DNA of 34,434 nt, from IMG/VR virus record IMGVR_UViG_3300046009_007485, positions 1 to 34,434 of that record, one strand, 5' to 3'. The stretch is from a virus. Position numbers and translations under genes: made by a program. Positions 1 to 9,373 of this stretch are shown one piece after another (positions within the stretch are counted from its first letter, which is position 1; the number at the start of each line of letters is the position of its first letter). A model generated the notes under the pieces. That model had not been told where the DNA came from. It did no database searches and saw nothing but the letters and a program-made list of their open reading frames with translations.

Positions 1-267
1 GGACAAGCTGGCATGAAAGTTACTCCAGTCCCAAGTCATCGCGCAGGTATCTTGATGTCTGGCGACCAGTTCTATTTGGCTATGCCACGTTTACCAGACG
101 AATCACCATTCACCACTGTTACCAGTGTTGACGAAGATTCTGGTGCGTCAATTCGTCACTATTTCGGTTCTCAATTCGGTTTGAACAACAGAGCATATGT
201 TCGTGACTGTATTTGGGGTTCAACCTTAGTGGCTGAAAACAGCTTAAGATACTGTTTCCCATTATAA
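1..267 (+). CDS. Major capsid protein, C-terminal part (continues from 34434)
   Basis: This is the 3' end of the major capsid gene that starts at 33241; the reading frame is open from base 1 and ends with TAA at 265-267. Bases 4-129 are identical to 34309-34434, so this piece supplies the last 45 residues that the right-hand copy lacks, giving a joined protein of 443 aa. The first codon here is GGA (Gly), but the corresponding codon in the right-hand copy is ATT (Ile); the three-base mismatch is probably a contig-end error. The visible part resembles the C-terminus of P22-type coat proteins (motifs GMKVTPVP and ASIRHYFG). An ATG at 13 is internal to the protein and not a start. Confidence 0.85.
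   Translation, partial: GQAGMKVTPVPSHRAGILMSGDQFYLAMPRLPDESPFTTVTSVDEDSGASIRHYFGSQFGLNNRAYVRDCIWGSTLVAENSLRYCFPL
4..129. repeat. Left copy of 126-bp exact terminal direct repeat
   Basis: Identical base for base to 34309-34434. It lies inside the capsid coding sequence in the same frame, which is what an assembler leaves when a circular or circularly permuted molecule is closed, rather than a functional terminal repeat. Confidence 0.9.
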
Positions 268-274
268 GCATAGG

Positions 275-294
275 GGCGGTGCGAGCCGCCTTTT
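275..294 (+). terminator. Intrinsic terminator after the capsid gene
   Basis: A six-pair stem, GGCGGT (275-280) with GCCGCC (285-290) including one T-G pair, is closed by a GCGA (GNRA-type) tetraloop and followed by TTTT. It sits 8 bases after the capsid stop codon and before the next gene at 316. Placed here it would reduce read-through from the highly expressed capsid gene into the tail genes. Confidence 0.75.
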
Positions 295-315
295 ATAACA
301 AAAGAGGATTAAACC

Positions 316-1068
316 ATGACTACATATAAATCATACAATCAAGCCTTGTTTCCCTATGCTTACGGCTTAGGATTAAGTAACAATGCCACAACTCCTAACA
401 CCAAGTTAGACGTTGCAGTCGGAAGCATTTTAGATTCAAGCAAAACCTTCCAGTTGAACTTGGATGTTGCAGTTACAATTGATGCAAGCGTTGTTGGGTT
501 AAATGGAATTGACACAGGCGCATTAGCAGCAAGCACCCTATACAAAGTATTTTTAGTGGCTGACCCACAATCTTACAATGTAACTGGCGCAATTATTTCT
601 GCTTCTAGCATTCCAGTTCTTCCATATGGATATAGCGCGTATGCGTTGATTGGTTATGTTGCGACAGGTGCCGGCTCTACCTTCTTGAAAGGCTACTGGA
701 CTGACGACAAGTCATCTTTACGCACTTTTATGTATGATGCGCCACAAGCTACCGCTATTACTGCTGGTAACGCAACTTCTTACACAGCTATTGACTTGAG
801 TGCCTTTGTTCCTGCTGTTGCAAATACCCCTGTATTTGTTGATTCAGCTTTAACTCCAAGTGCTGCAAGTCAAACTTTAAAATTACAACCCGCTGCTGGC
901 ACTGGTGATATGGTAACAATTACTGGACAAGTAAATGCTGTTGTTGTTTCTAGCCAAGACTTAGTGATTGCAACATTAGCTTCTGGTTTGCCAAAAGTTA
1001 ATTACAAAGTAAGCAACGCTGGTGCTGCTGCTGCGGTTAGTGTTGGCGGTTATCAGTTCGCAATCTAA
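316..1068 (+). CDS. Virion structural protein next to the capsid gene (decoration/head-fibre-like)
   Basis: 250 aa, rich in Ala, Ser, Thr and Val, with few charged residues and no obvious membrane segment, as expected for a beta-rich virion protein. The N-terminal stretch around GLGLSNNATTPNTKLDVAVG is of a kind often seen in phage structural proteins encoded just after the coat gene. The last ~85 residues look like a separate beta-rich domain. RBS AGAGGA precedes the ATG at good distance. It lies between the capsid gene (with a terminator in between) and the head-completion gene, so a decoration, head-fibre or neck-associated role is inferred from position only; I do not recognise a characterised homologue. 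Confidence 0.6.
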   Translation: MTTYKSYNQALFPYAYGLGLSNNATTPNTKLDVAVGSILDSSKTFQLNLDVAVTIDASVVGLNGIDTGALAASTLYKVFLVADPQSYNVTGAIISASSIPVLPYGYSAYALIGYVATGAGSTFLKGYWTDDKSSLRTFMYDAPQATAITAGNATSYTAIDLSAFVPAVANTPVFVDSALTPSAASQTLKLQPAAGTGDMVTITGQVNAVVVSSQDLVIATLASGLPKVNYKVSNAGAAAAVSVGGYQFAI

Positions 1069-1087
1069 TTTATAGGAGGCAGATATT

Positions 1088-1792
1088 ATGGCGTATACAG
1101 CTCGAATGCTTATAACTCGTGCGTACTATCTGTCTCAGATAGTTAGTAGACAATTACAGACCGTCTCAGGCGAACAAATTGAAGACGGTTTGTTTCTTCT
1201 TAATGCGCTATTGCAGTTTAAATCTACTGATTTGCGCGAAATCCCATATTTCAAGCGGGATGCAATAACATTAGTTGCAGGACAAGAAGAATATTTTATA
1301 CCAAAACTATTATATGTAGATGCATTAACGTACAACATCGGGGACGTGCGTTACCCTATGCGACAATTAACCCGACACGAATTCTTTGATACAGGGCGAG
1401 TTGACAATATACAGTCTCTGCCTTTCTCATATCGACCCGAAAGAGAAAAGGGCGGCATGAGAATATACTTATATTTTTTGCCACAAGGCAATTATGTTAT
1501 GAAACTAAGTGGCAAATTTGGCTTAGACGAAGTGACTTTAGATACAGATTTGTCTTTAGAATACGACCCATACTATATTGAATTTTTACGTTATCAGCTT
1601 GCTGAATACATTTGCTCAGACTACGGTGCAACATTTCCTGATGAATCTAAAGCACAACTTCGGGCTATGGAGTCAAAAATATTAGATGTTAGCCCCGCAG
1701 ATTTATCAATTAGTAAAACAACATTCTTCCCAGGAAGAAGCCCATTTGATTGGCAAGCTATCAATTTGAGCAAGGGATGGTTCCCATTCTAA
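1088..1792 (+). CDS. Head-completion / tail accessory factor (P22 gp4-like)
   Basis: 234 aa with a strong RBS (AGGAGG) ahead of the ATG. The N-terminal helical region (LITRAYYLSQIV, then EDGLFLLNALLQF) followed by a beta-rich middle and a second helical region (YDPYYIEFLRYQLAEYICS, about residues 158-177) is the layout of the gp4-type adaptor that binds under the portal ring and closes the packaged head. Its place, after the capsid and directly before the gp10-like gene, is the P22 order. The family assignment is from pattern and synteny; sequence similarity to P22 gp4 itself would be low. Confidence 0.65.
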   Translation: MAYTARMLITRAYYLSQIVSRQLQTVSGEQIEDGLFLLNALLQFKSTDLREIPYFKRDAITLVAGQEEYFIPKLLYVDALTYNIGDVRYPMRQLTRHEFFDTGRVDNIQSLPFSYRPEREKGGMRIYLYFLPQGNYVMKLSGKFGLDEVTLDTDLSLEYDPYYIEFLRYQLAEYICSDYGATFPDESKAQLRAMESKILDVSPADLSISKTTFFPGRSPFDWQAINLSKGWFPF

Positions 1793-1828
1793 CCATTTTG
1801 TATTAATTATTTACTACAAGAGAGTAAT

Positions 1829-3457
1829 ATGCCTGCACCTAATGCGATACAACAAATACAAGATGTGCCTCTCAAGATAGTAGGTGGCTCTAACTTTGGT
1901 CGATATCCAAAAATCTCAAATGAACAAACCTGGAATTTTATTGTAAGCGATGACTTTCTTGTGCCCTACGCAGGATATGCCGCAGCAGTTGAATTGAACC
2001 CATCAGGCATAGGCCGAGGTCTTTACACAACCTTCAATGGCGACATCATGGTTGCTGTTATTGGTAATGGGTTTTACAAGATTACGCAAAATACAACAAC
2101 AGGCCAGCTTCAATCATTTTCCCGCGGCTTGTTAGAAACTTTTGACGGTGATGTTTATATTGCTGAAAATAATAACGCAGAAATAGTTGTAACTGATGGC
2201 GTATTTGTTTATGTTTACAATTGGAACACTGACGGCAATATTACAAAGCTTACAGCGGCGCAATATGATTACACAACCTATAGCAATCCTGGATATATTT
2301 CATTTCAGAATGGACGATTTATTCTAGCTTGCCAAAATACAAATTACTGGATTTTGTCAGGATTTAACAACGCATTTACTTGGCCTATGGGCGCATCTAA
2401 TCCTGAGTTGGTTGGCTCCATACAAACTAAGCCTACAAGAGCGCAAGCTGCTATTCCTGTTCCTGGCGGCGGTAATAACCTACTCGTTATGGGCACAAAT
2501 GTGACTGAAAGCTGGCAAGATGTAGGCGCAGCATTGTTTCCTTATCAACGTGGCACAACTTATAACGTTGATTACGGCTGTCTCAATGCATCAAGTATTG
2601 CTGAGCTTGATAACTTAATTGTATGGCTTGCTGTCAATGAGCAGTCTGGCCCTGTCATTATGTATGCGACTGGCAGTCAAACAAAAATGATTTCTACAGA
2701 TGGTATATCTTATGTGCTTGCAAATCTAACAAATCCTGTTAATTGCACTGGTTTTTTGTTTCGCCAAGACGGACACATGATTTATCAATTCACATTTCCA
2801 GATGACAACATAAGCTATGCGTATGACTTCAATACCGGCTTGTTCTTCAATGTCAGTGATGAAAAATTAAATTATCACATAGCGAGACAAGTTGTTTTAT
2901 TTGGCAACGATTATTATTTTGTGTCGCTTAATGGGGGTAACATTTATCGTTTCGGCACTCAATATACTGATGCGGTTTATGTTAATGACGGCGTGCTTTC
3001 ACAAAAAGAAATTCCACGAATTAGAATTACACCACCTGTAAGGCTTCCATCACAACGTTATTTTATCGCTAAAAGCTTAGGATTTACGATTGAAAATGGA
3101 CAAAAAAATATAAAAACTCTGTTGCCTGTTCAATCCAACACTCTAGGCCAAATAATTGCCACAGAAGCATATGTAGAGATTACTACTGAATCAGGAAATC
3201 CGATTGGTATCGAAGCAACAACATCACAGACAGAATATGTAGTTAATTATTCTGAGGCCGTGGATTTAAGTATTTCACGTGACGGCGGAGAAAACTTCGG
3301 CTCAAGCTGGCGATTAAATATGAATCCAACAGGTCAGCGCAAATCACGATTCATTTATCAACGTTTGGGAATTGTCAATGATGCTACATTCCAACTTAGG
3401 TTCAGTGGATTTGGCCGTTTTGTTTGTACTGATGGAGTCTTGGAGGTTTATCAATGA
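1829..3457 (+). CDS. Packaged DNA stabilisation protein (P22 gp10-like tail hub)
   Basis: 542 aa. The N-terminus (residues about 12-50, with VPLKIVGGSNFGRYPKIS and then QTWNFIVSDDFLVPYAGY) is the start typical of the Phage_stabilise family, whose members form the lower part of the podovirus tail tube and keep packaged DNA from leaking. The rest is beta-strand rich with many Gly/Asn/Tyr, consistent with a propeller-like hub. RBS AGAG precedes ATG 1829. The stop overlaps the start of the next gene (ATGA at 3454), so the two are translationally coupled. Confidence 0.8.
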   Translation: MPAPNAIQQIQDVPLKIVGGSNFGRYPKISNEQTWNFIVSDDFLVPYAGYAAAVELNPSGIGRGLYTTFNGDIMVAVIGNGFYKITQNTTTGQLQSFSRGLLETFDGDVYIAENNNAEIVVTDGVFVYVYNWNTDGNITKLTAAQYDYTTYSNPGYISFQNGRFILACQNTNYWILSGFNNAFTWPMGASNPELVGSIQTKPTRAQAAIPVPGGGNNLLVMGTNVTESWQDVGAALFPYQRGTTYNVDYGCLNASSIAELDNLIVWLAVNEQSGPVIMYATGSQTKMISTDGISYVLANLTNPVNCTGFLFRQDGHMIYQFTFPDDNISYAYDFNTGLFFNVSDEKLNYHIARQVVLFGNDYYFVSLNGGNIYRFGTQYTDAVYVNDGVLSQKEIPRIRITPPVRLPSQRYFIAKSLGFTIENGQKNIKTLLPVQSNTLGQIIATEAYVEITTESGNPIGIEATTSQTEYVVNYSEAVDLSISRDGGENFGSSWRLNMNPTGQRKSRFIYQRLGIVNDATFQLRFSGFGRFVCTDGVLEVYQ

Positions 3458-3828
3458 CAACCGTAAGCGATAGAAGTGAGACAAGAATACCTAATCTACA
3501 CATGGGTGAATTGGTGGATAGTAATGGGTATCCCACTGATGACGAATTAACTTTTCGTCAAGTGCTAATTAGTAATTTACAAAGATTAATGGGAAATGAA
3601 GGACTTGTTATCCCTTCTTTGCTTTACGCAGATATTGTTAAAGTTGTTAATAATGTACAAACAATAGGTAGTATTACACGCTATACCTGCGCATTTGGAA
3701 CTTTGTTTTACAGCAAAGGCTTGCCACCGCCCAATGGTACGGAACCGAATGGCGGTAAAGTTTGGGTGACTGTTGAAGACCCTGCCAATCCTGGCGTACC
3801 ATTATTAAAAGAAGTGCAATTAATTTAA
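3454..3828 (+). CDS. Small tail-associated protein, function unknown
   Basis: 124 aa, starting in the ATGA overlap with the gp10-like gene, so it is likely made in step with it. Contains a mid-protein hydrophobic stretch (LVIPSLLYADIVKVV) but no clear transmembrane helix, and a Pro/Gly-rich segment near residue 95. It is embedded in the tail-machine operon between the stabilisation protein and the ejection proteins, which points to a tail or neck component; no family recognised. Confidence 0.6.
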   Translation: MTTVSDRSETRIPNLHMGELVDSNGYPTDDELTFRQVLISNLQRLMGNEGLVIPSLLYADIVKVVNNVQTIGSITRYTCAFGTLFYSKGLPPPNGTEPNGGKVWVTVEDPANPGVPLLKEVQLI

Positions 3829-3837
3829 GGAAACATC

Positions 3838-4542
3838 ATGGCACAGCAACCACAAGAACAAGATTTTACTGCCCTCACAAAACTTTTAAACCAACTATCA
3901 ATAGGGTCTGGACTTGCTGGCCTTGGTGGAGGATTATTCAATATTTTTGGCAAACAAAAAAGCCCATACGATGCAGCAAGCAAAATTTACGGGCAAATAC
4001 CTGGGGCCACAGAAAAATATTTAAGTCCTTACATGCAAGCAGGGCAATCTGCTTTAGGTGACTTGATGGGCCAGTATGGCCAACTAACTGGTTCTACTGG
4101 TGATGTTTATAACAAACTTGCAGGCGGCTACCAACAAAGCCCAGGATTTCAATCGGCTTTAAAACAAGCTTTGGGCGCAGCTAGCAACCAAGCGGCAGCA
4201 GGCGGCATGACAGGCACACCACAAGCACAATTACAATCTGCGGATGTTGCAGGAACCTTAGCCCAAAAAGATTTTGGTGATTACATGAGTCGCATGATGG
4301 GTCTTTATGGCACTGGCTTACAAGGCATGGGTGATATTGGAAAAATGGGCTACGGAGCAAGTACAAATTATGCTGATATGCTTGGAAACATCATGGCGCA
4401 ACAAGGCGGCATGGCAGGCATGTCTCAAGCCCTACAGAACCAACAACGTGCAGGCGGCGTATCTCAAGCACTGCAAGGCTTAATGAGTCTTTTGGGTGGC
4501 GCAGGCCTTTTTGGTGGCTTCACAAATTTATTTAATAAATAG
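3838..4542 (+). CDS. Probable internal virion / DNA ejection protein (small, Gly-Ala-Gln rich)
   Basis: 234 aa with RBS AAGGAA. Very rich in Gly, Ala, Gln and Met, with low charge and a hydrophobic glycine-zipper-like N-terminal segment (GSGLAGLGGGLFNIFG, about residues 23-38) and another at the C-terminus (GLMSLLGGAGLFGGFTNLF). Proteins of this composition follow the tail hub gene in P22-like phages and are expelled into the host envelope during DNA transfer (P22 gp7/gp20/gp16 module). The two glycine-rich segments would suit membrane insertion. Assigned by composition and position. Confidence 0.6.
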   Translation: MAQQPQEQDFTALTKLLNQLSIGSGLAGLGGGLFNIFGKQKSPYDAASKIYGQIPGATEKYLSPYMQAGQSALGDLMGQYGQLTGSTGDVYNKLAGGYQQSPGFQSALKQALGAASNQAAAGGMTGTPQAQLQSADVAGTLAQKDFGDYMSRMMGLYGTGLQGMGDIGKMGYGASTNYADMLGNIMAQQGGMAGMSQALQNQQRAGGVSQALQGLMSLLGGAGLFGGFTNLFNK

Positions 4543-4550
4543 GTGACAAC

Positions 4551-5381
4551 ATGGCAATAAACTTTCCTACAATGCCTCGATTCACGCCTGAAGAAGCAGG
4601 TGCTATGCCAGATCTGCAACAAGCTATAATGCAAGGTCTTGGTAATTATATGCAATTGCAGACACAGCCAAAGCAAATGGCTCAAGATTTTTTAGCAAAA
4701 CAATTAGCTAATAAAATGGCGGGAGTTGAAGCGCAATATGCGGAGCCTATGGCGCAAGCCTCGTTGCAACAAAAGCTGATGGAACAACAATTTTATCCTC
4801 AATTACAACAAGCGAGATTAGGGTTGCTCGAAGCGCAAAAACAATCTGCTTTAAAACCATCTGTTTCTGAACAACTTTTGCCTTATCAAGCAGAATTGTT
4901 AAAAGCAAAAACTGAAGCTGCTCGCTTACCAAAGGGCGGAAAGCTTACTACTTATGAGCAAAAAAGAACTGCGGGCAGTGGCGTTTTGGATTATTTAACC
5001 CCCGTAATTTTAAAACAACCTTATGTTGGGACTTTTTCTTCTGCACAAGTTGCTGATGATTTATCTAATTACAAAAAAAGCCCAGAAGCAAGGCAAAGAT
5101 TAATAGATTATGCTGTTGCCGCCGGCTTAGTTCCAGAACATACTTCTGGTGCTCTTTCAAGCCAAGGGCTGCAAACTACGGTAGATGCACTTAAACATCA
5201 ACGCCAAGCTACAACACAAGGTTGGCCAACTCTGTACGAAAAACAAGTATCTTCACTGCCCAAAGAAATTCAAATTGAAGCAAAAAGAGAAATAGCAAAA
5301 CATCAGAGATATTTAAAAGACTTGCAACAAGGCGGCGCACAAGAAGCTGCGTCTGAATCAGATCCACTGGGGTTATTTTAA
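4551..5381 (+). CDS. Probable internal virion / DNA ejection protein
   Basis: 276 aa, first base 9 after the previous stop. Residues about 25-115 are Gln/Ala/Leu-rich and almost certainly a long helical or coiled-coil segment (runs such as QASLQQKLMEQQFYPQLQQA). The C-terminal half is more polar with a Ser/Glu/Asp tail. Sits in the middle of three ejection-type genes with no space before the next. The coiled-coil composition fits a head-internal protein that threads through the tail; no catalytic motif is visible. Confidence 0.55.
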   Translation: MAINFPTMPRFTPEEAGAMPDLQQAIMQGLGNYMQLQTQPKQMAQDFLAKQLANKMAGVEAQYAEPMAQASLQQKLMEQQFYPQLQQARLGLLEAQKQSALKPSVSEQLLPYQAELLKAKTEAARLPKGGKLTTYEQKRTAGSGVLDYLTPVILKQPYVGTFSSAQVADDLSNYKKSPEARQRLIDYAVAAGLVPEHTSGALSSQGLQTTVDALKHQRQATTQGWPTLYEKQVSSLPKEIQIEAKREIAKHQRYLKDLQQGGAQEAASESDPLGLF

Positions 5382-6650
5382 ATGGCTATTACATTAGAAC
5401 AAGTAAGACAACAATACCCTCAATATAATGACAAATCTGATGAGGAACTAGCTACAGCATTGCATAAAAAATTTTATTCTAGCATGCCTCAAAATGAATT
5501 TTTTAATAAAATTGGTTTTTCTAAAGAGCCTGCACAACAACAAGAACAGATTTCAATGCGGCAAGAACAATTACCTCCAGCATATGTTAGATATCCATTA
5601 TCTATTTTACAAGGAATGGCAACAGTTGGACAAAATATTGGCGAATTTCCGTTTAAATTGATGGGGATGAAACCTTCTGAGCCAGTAGATTTTCGAAAGG
5701 CTTTAGGATATCAGTACCAACCAACTGGTGGCGAAAGATTGGCAGAAACAATAACAGAACAAGTTCCTGGTTTAATATTACCAGAAGCCAAATTATTTGG
5801 GGCAGTTAGTAAATTAAAACAATTGCCTAAAGTTGGAAAGTTTGTTGGGGAAGTGGCAGCAAAAGGTATCCCATTTGGCGCATATGAAGCAACCCAAGAA
5901 GAATCTCCTTTAAAAGGGTTTGCGAAAGGTGTTGGTGGATATGCGGCTGGATTAGGTGCACTAAAAGGACTTGGCGCAGCAGCTAAAGGCATAAAATCCG
6001 CTGTCAGACCAGTTGATGTAGAAAAAACTTATGGTGGCATTCAAAAAGCATATGAAGAAGCCAATTCTAAACTTGGCAATCTTTTTGAATTTGTAACAAA
6101 ACAAGCTAAAGACAGAGGCATAGAAAATGTTGGAAAAATAGATGAAACATTTATAGATGATGCAAAAAATTTATTACCCGCAAGCAAAACAAATAAAAAA
6201 TTAATATTAAATGCTGGCGAAGGAAATTATGAGTCCATTAGAAAATTATATTCTAAAATTGGACAATATCGCAGGAATGCCAAAGATTTTGAAACAGCCG
6301 AACTTTATGATGATTTACGAGATAGAATAAATGATTCTTTAAAAAATCATTTCATATCTACTGGTAATAAAGATTTATCACAATGGCTCGATGCTGCAAA
6401 ATCTGGCTATAGTCAATTAAAACAAACATATGAATCCACACCAATGTTGCGTAAATTAGTTGGTGAAAGCCAAGAAATACCAGAAACCTTAAAGCCTCTG
6501 ATGAAAAAAAATACTGAAATGGCTCGAATTAGAGAGCTGCATCCAGAAATAGAAAAAGATATAGCCGCACAAAATGCTAGAAAAAATTTAAAAAGATTGG
6601 GTATCGGAGCAGCTATGTATGAGGGCTATAAAAAACTAACAAGAGATTAA
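5382..6650 (+). CDS. Probable internal virion / DNA transfer protein
   Basis: 422 aa, starting directly after the TAA of the upstream gene (TAAATG). The N-terminus (residues about 7-46, with QQYPQYNDKSDEELATALH and then FYSSMPQNEFFNKIGF) is a short helical module seen at the N-terminus of many large podovirus internal virion proteins. Residues about 115-210 are Gly/Ala-rich with repeated GLGALKGLGAAAKG-like character, potentially membrane-active. The C-terminal half is helical and basic. Third member of the ejection module; function inferred from module and composition. The codon use becomes more AT-rich toward the 3' end. Confidence 0.55.
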   Translation: MAITLEQVRQQYPQYNDKSDEELATALHKKFYSSMPQNEFFNKIGFSKEPAQQQEQISMRQEQLPPAYVRYPLSILQGMATVGQNIGEFPFKLMGMKPSEPVDFRKALGYQYQPTGGERLAETITEQVPGLILPEAKLFGAVSKLKQLPKVGKFVGEVAAKGIPFGAYEATQEESPLKGFAKGVGGYAAGLGALKGLGAAAKGIKSAVRPVDVEKTYGGIQKAYEEANSKLGNLFEFVTKQAKDRGIENVGKIDETFIDDAKNLLPASKTNKKLILNAGEGNYESIRKLYSKIGQYRRNAKDFETAELYDDLRDRINDSLKNHFISTGNKDLSQWLDAAKSGYSQLKQTYESTPMLRKLVGESQEIPETLKPLMKKNTEMARIRELHPEIEKDIAAQNARKNLKRLGIGAAMYEGYKKLTRD

Positions 6651-6717
6651 TAATATCAATAGAATTGTAAATCTAACGAACTAATAGCATAATGATGTAA
6701 TAAAAAAAGGACTTAAT

Positions 6718-8982
6718 ATGGCGACACCCACACCCAATCCTTTGTACTTTGCTTGCTTTCCTTTGCAAGAGTACTTTGTAAATAAAGACACAGGCTTCCC
6801 ATTGGCGGGTGGCTATGTTGAGTTTTTTAGCGACCCTGCATTTACTGTACCTAAAGACGTTTACCAGCAATCTTTAGTTGGTGGAACCACATATGATTAT
6901 ACAAATCTGGGCTCTGTATTAGTGCTTTCAAGCGTTGGTACGTTTGTTGATAATAACGGCGATGACATCATACCTTTTTTATATCCTTATGATGCGCAAG
7001 GCAATGTAGAATTGTATTTTGTACGTGTTTGGAGCGGCAATCCTAGCGTGCAAGGTTCAGTGTTACAATTTACTCGCCAAGGTTGGCCACCAAACTTAAT
7101 TCAAAGCACAAGCCCAAGTGATGTCTTTGAAAGCTCATTAAATTTATTTACCAATCCACAGTTTTCGATTGTTAACTTCAACAATACCTCTGGTCAGACT
7201 TACTATGAAATCACTGTTGCAGGTGCTGGTAACTTTGAATTTGCTCCTGGGTGGTCAATTTATTATGCTGGATCTGGTAGTTTGAAGATAGGGCAATATC
7301 CCTTATCGGCTGATTGGCCAACTAATCCAAGTTATTATTTAGAAATAATTAGTGATACAACTGTAACGCCCATTACAATTAGACAACGTCTCGATAAGTC
7401 GCCTCGTGTTTTTGAGAATAACTACTTAAGCGTGGCAATGCTTGCGGCTTGCGTTAACAATATTGCAGAAGTTTTAACAATCAATTATGTTGTAAATGGT
7501 GGCGCAGCAAAACAAGTACTATCTGGAGCAGTGCCAAATAATTCTACTTTTGGTTTATTAGCTGGAGTTGCTAATGCTCCAGTATTAATTGATGTAACAA
7601 ACAATACCGCACCTGATACTGGATATGTTGAAATGCAAGTATCCGTTCCATCAGGCAGAACAATGCGCTACACGAGCATGTTTGGGTGTACGGTTCAGAA
7701 CGCAACATCTTTGGTTTCTGGTTCACAATCTACAAATGCGCAACAAACTAATGGCATGTTTTGGTATTACAAACCACAGTTAGAGTACAAACCCATTCCT
7801 AGTTATACTTTAGGATGGGATTTTGCGATGAACCCATTTCAAGCGCAAGGCACTGCTAACGTAACATACAATCCAACAAGTCCAGGAAAATCGGCTTATG
7901 TTGCTGACCAAACCCTTTTGTTCCAAAGCACTGTAAATACCACCACTGTTTCACAAGTTGATAATCGTGCGATTAAATTAGCTGTAGCAACAAATCCAAG
8001 TTCATTAGCACTTGTGCAATACTTAGGCGCAAGAGAGGCGCAAGAGTTACTTAACAATCCTGTTTGTTCACAGCTTAGAGCTAAAGTCAGTACTGGCACG
8101 CTGAAAGGGCAAATAAGATTGTACTATACAGTTGATGCAACTTTGCCAGTGATGGCAGACTATAGCGCGGCATCTCCAGTCGGGGGATATACATTAGTTT
8201 CTGCCGTAGATAATACCTCTGGCGCACCAACTGTTGGCGGTGGCGGAAACTATGGCACATGGATTGAAGTAACACGAGATACTTTAGGAGCTGCAAATTT
8301 TACCTTATCAAGTACTATGTCAGAATATGGCTTTGCTGGCTGGAATGAATCAGCCGTAGCAGGTATTAATAACGCAAAATATTTCGCAATTGTTGTAAGT
8401 TTTGCACAAGTTCCAGTTAGCTCTAACATCGAAATTGAACATATAAGTTTGCAAAAAGGCTACATCCCAACTGCGCCTGCTGCAATGAGTTTTGGCGAAA
8501 CTTTAACAGCTTTACAACAATACTATGAAAAATCTTGGGATGCCCTCACTGTCCCTGGTACAAATACAGTTGTTGGCTCGCTAGTTCAACAATTAAGCGG
8601 GCAAATGTACTATAGTGCATTTATACCGAGCGGAAATCAAAATTTTCAATGGACATGTTTAAATAATTCTAATTTTGGAATTAGATTTATAGTATCTAAA
8701 CGAACAAATAATGTTGCGGTAACTGTTTACTCTAAAGATGGCACAGCAGGCCAAGTTTTTGCCGCAGGTTTTAATAATGGCTCGCCAGTCCTTGGGTCTA
8801 ATTTAGCTATATCAACTTGGAACCAATATGCTAAAGGAGAAAATGGTGTTGATTATTTGGTCGCTTCTCCAGGCTCTAGATTATATGAAAATAATCAAGC
8901 TCCAGGGCCAATTAATCCTAGTACTGTAAATGGTTATTTAAATTATCATTATGTGGCTGATGCGCGGCTTGGTATTGTTTAA
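6718..8982 (+). CDS. Tail fibre / tailspike-like protein with podovirus-type N-terminal domain
   Basis: 754 aa with RBS AAAGGAC. Residues about 8-130 form the compact head-binding type domain seen at the N-terminus of many phage fibres (NPLYFACFPLQEYFVNKDTG, then PLAGGYVEFF and, later, LQFTRQGWPP). The remainder is beta-rich and Asn/Thr/Ser/Val-rich with no enzyme motif that I can identify, ending in a small globular domain. It is the first of four consecutive fibre-type genes and most likely the fibre that docks onto the tail machine; the others may extend it or give receptor binding. Confidence 0.7.
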   Translation: MATPTPNPLYFACFPLQEYFVNKDTGFPLAGGYVEFFSDPAFTVPKDVYQQSLVGGTTYDYTNLGSVLVLSSVGTFVDNNGDDIIPFLYPYDAQGNVELYFVRVWSGNPSVQGSVLQFTRQGWPPNLIQSTSPSDVFESSLNLFTNPQFSIVNFNNTSGQTYYEITVAGAGNFEFAPGWSIYYAGSGSLKIGQYPLSADWPTNPSYYLEIISDTTVTPITIRQRLDKSPRVFENNYLSVAMLAACVNNIAEVLTINYVVNGGAAKQVLSGAVPNNSTFGLLAGVANAPVLIDVTNNTAPDTGYVEMQVSVPSGRTMRYTSMFGCTVQNATSLVSGSQSTNAQQTNGMFWYYKPQLEYKPIPSYTLGWDFAMNPFQAQGTANVTYNPTSPGKSAYVADQTLLFQSTVNTTTVSQVDNRAIKLAVATNPSSLALVQYLGAREAQELLNNPVCSQLRAKVSTGTLKGQIRLYYTVDATLPVMADYSAASPVGGYTLVSAVDNTSGAPTVGGGGNYGTWIEVTRDTLGAANFTLSSTMSEYGFAGWNESAVAGINNAKYFAIVVSFAQVPVSSNIEIEHISLQKGYIPTAPAAMSFGETLTALQQYYEKSWDALTVPGTNTVVGSLVQQLSGQMYYSAFIPSGNQNFQWTCLNNSNFGIRFIVSKRTNNVAVTVYSKDGTAGQVFAAGFNNGSPVLGSNLAISTWNQYAKGENGVDYLVASPGSRLYENNQAPGPINPSTVNGYLNYHYVADARLGIV

Positions 8983-8994
8983 CAAGGAATAAAA

Positions 8995-9363
8995 ATGTCT
9001 ACAAAATATAATGTTATAAGAGATATTAACGGCAGTGTAACTGGCATCAATGGATTTGGTTTGCAGCCTAGCGATGATATTCAAAATGGTCTTCTTGCTG
9101 CTACTGTTGCCCAAAGCATTATTGTCCCTGACAATTACCCTAAATGGATAGCAATCTTTAGTTACCAGTCTGGTAAAAATGTATTTGTAAGCACAACTGC
9201 AACTGCGGCAGTACCTGCTGGAGCTTTTGCAAGTGCTTCATCATTATTAAATCCACCAGCTTTGCAAGTAAAGGCAGGAGATACAATTAGTTTGATTACA
9301 AACGACACTGGGGGTGCGCTAGTTTCGGTACAATTCCAGGTTATACAAAACTATCAGAACTAG
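8995..9363 (+). CDS. Small beta-rich virion protein between fibre genes
   Basis: 122 aa, RBS AAGGAA, 12 bases after the fibre gene. Ala/Ser/Val/Thr-rich with alternating hydrophobic strands and a single short domain (e.g. PPALQVKAGDTISLITND). No signal peptide or membrane segment. Position inside the fibre block suggests a fibre-associated or decoration protein. No family recognised. Confidence 0.5.
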   Translation: MSTKYNVIRDINGSVTGINGFGLQPSDDIQNGLLAATVAQSIIVPDNYPKWIAIFSYQSGKNVFVSTTATAAVPAGAFASASSLLNPPALQVKAGDTISLITNDTGGALVSVQFQVIQNYQN

Positions 9364-9373
9364 GCGGTGAGAC

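Noticed and set aside
4-129. Terminal repeats as true T7-like direct terminal repeats
   Set aside because: They fall inside the capsid gene and keep its frame, so an assembly overlap of a circular molecule is simpler.
3272-3285. TTTCACGTGACGG, a parS-like half site
   Set aside because: Only one arm matches; a 9-10 base match in 34 kb is expected by chance.
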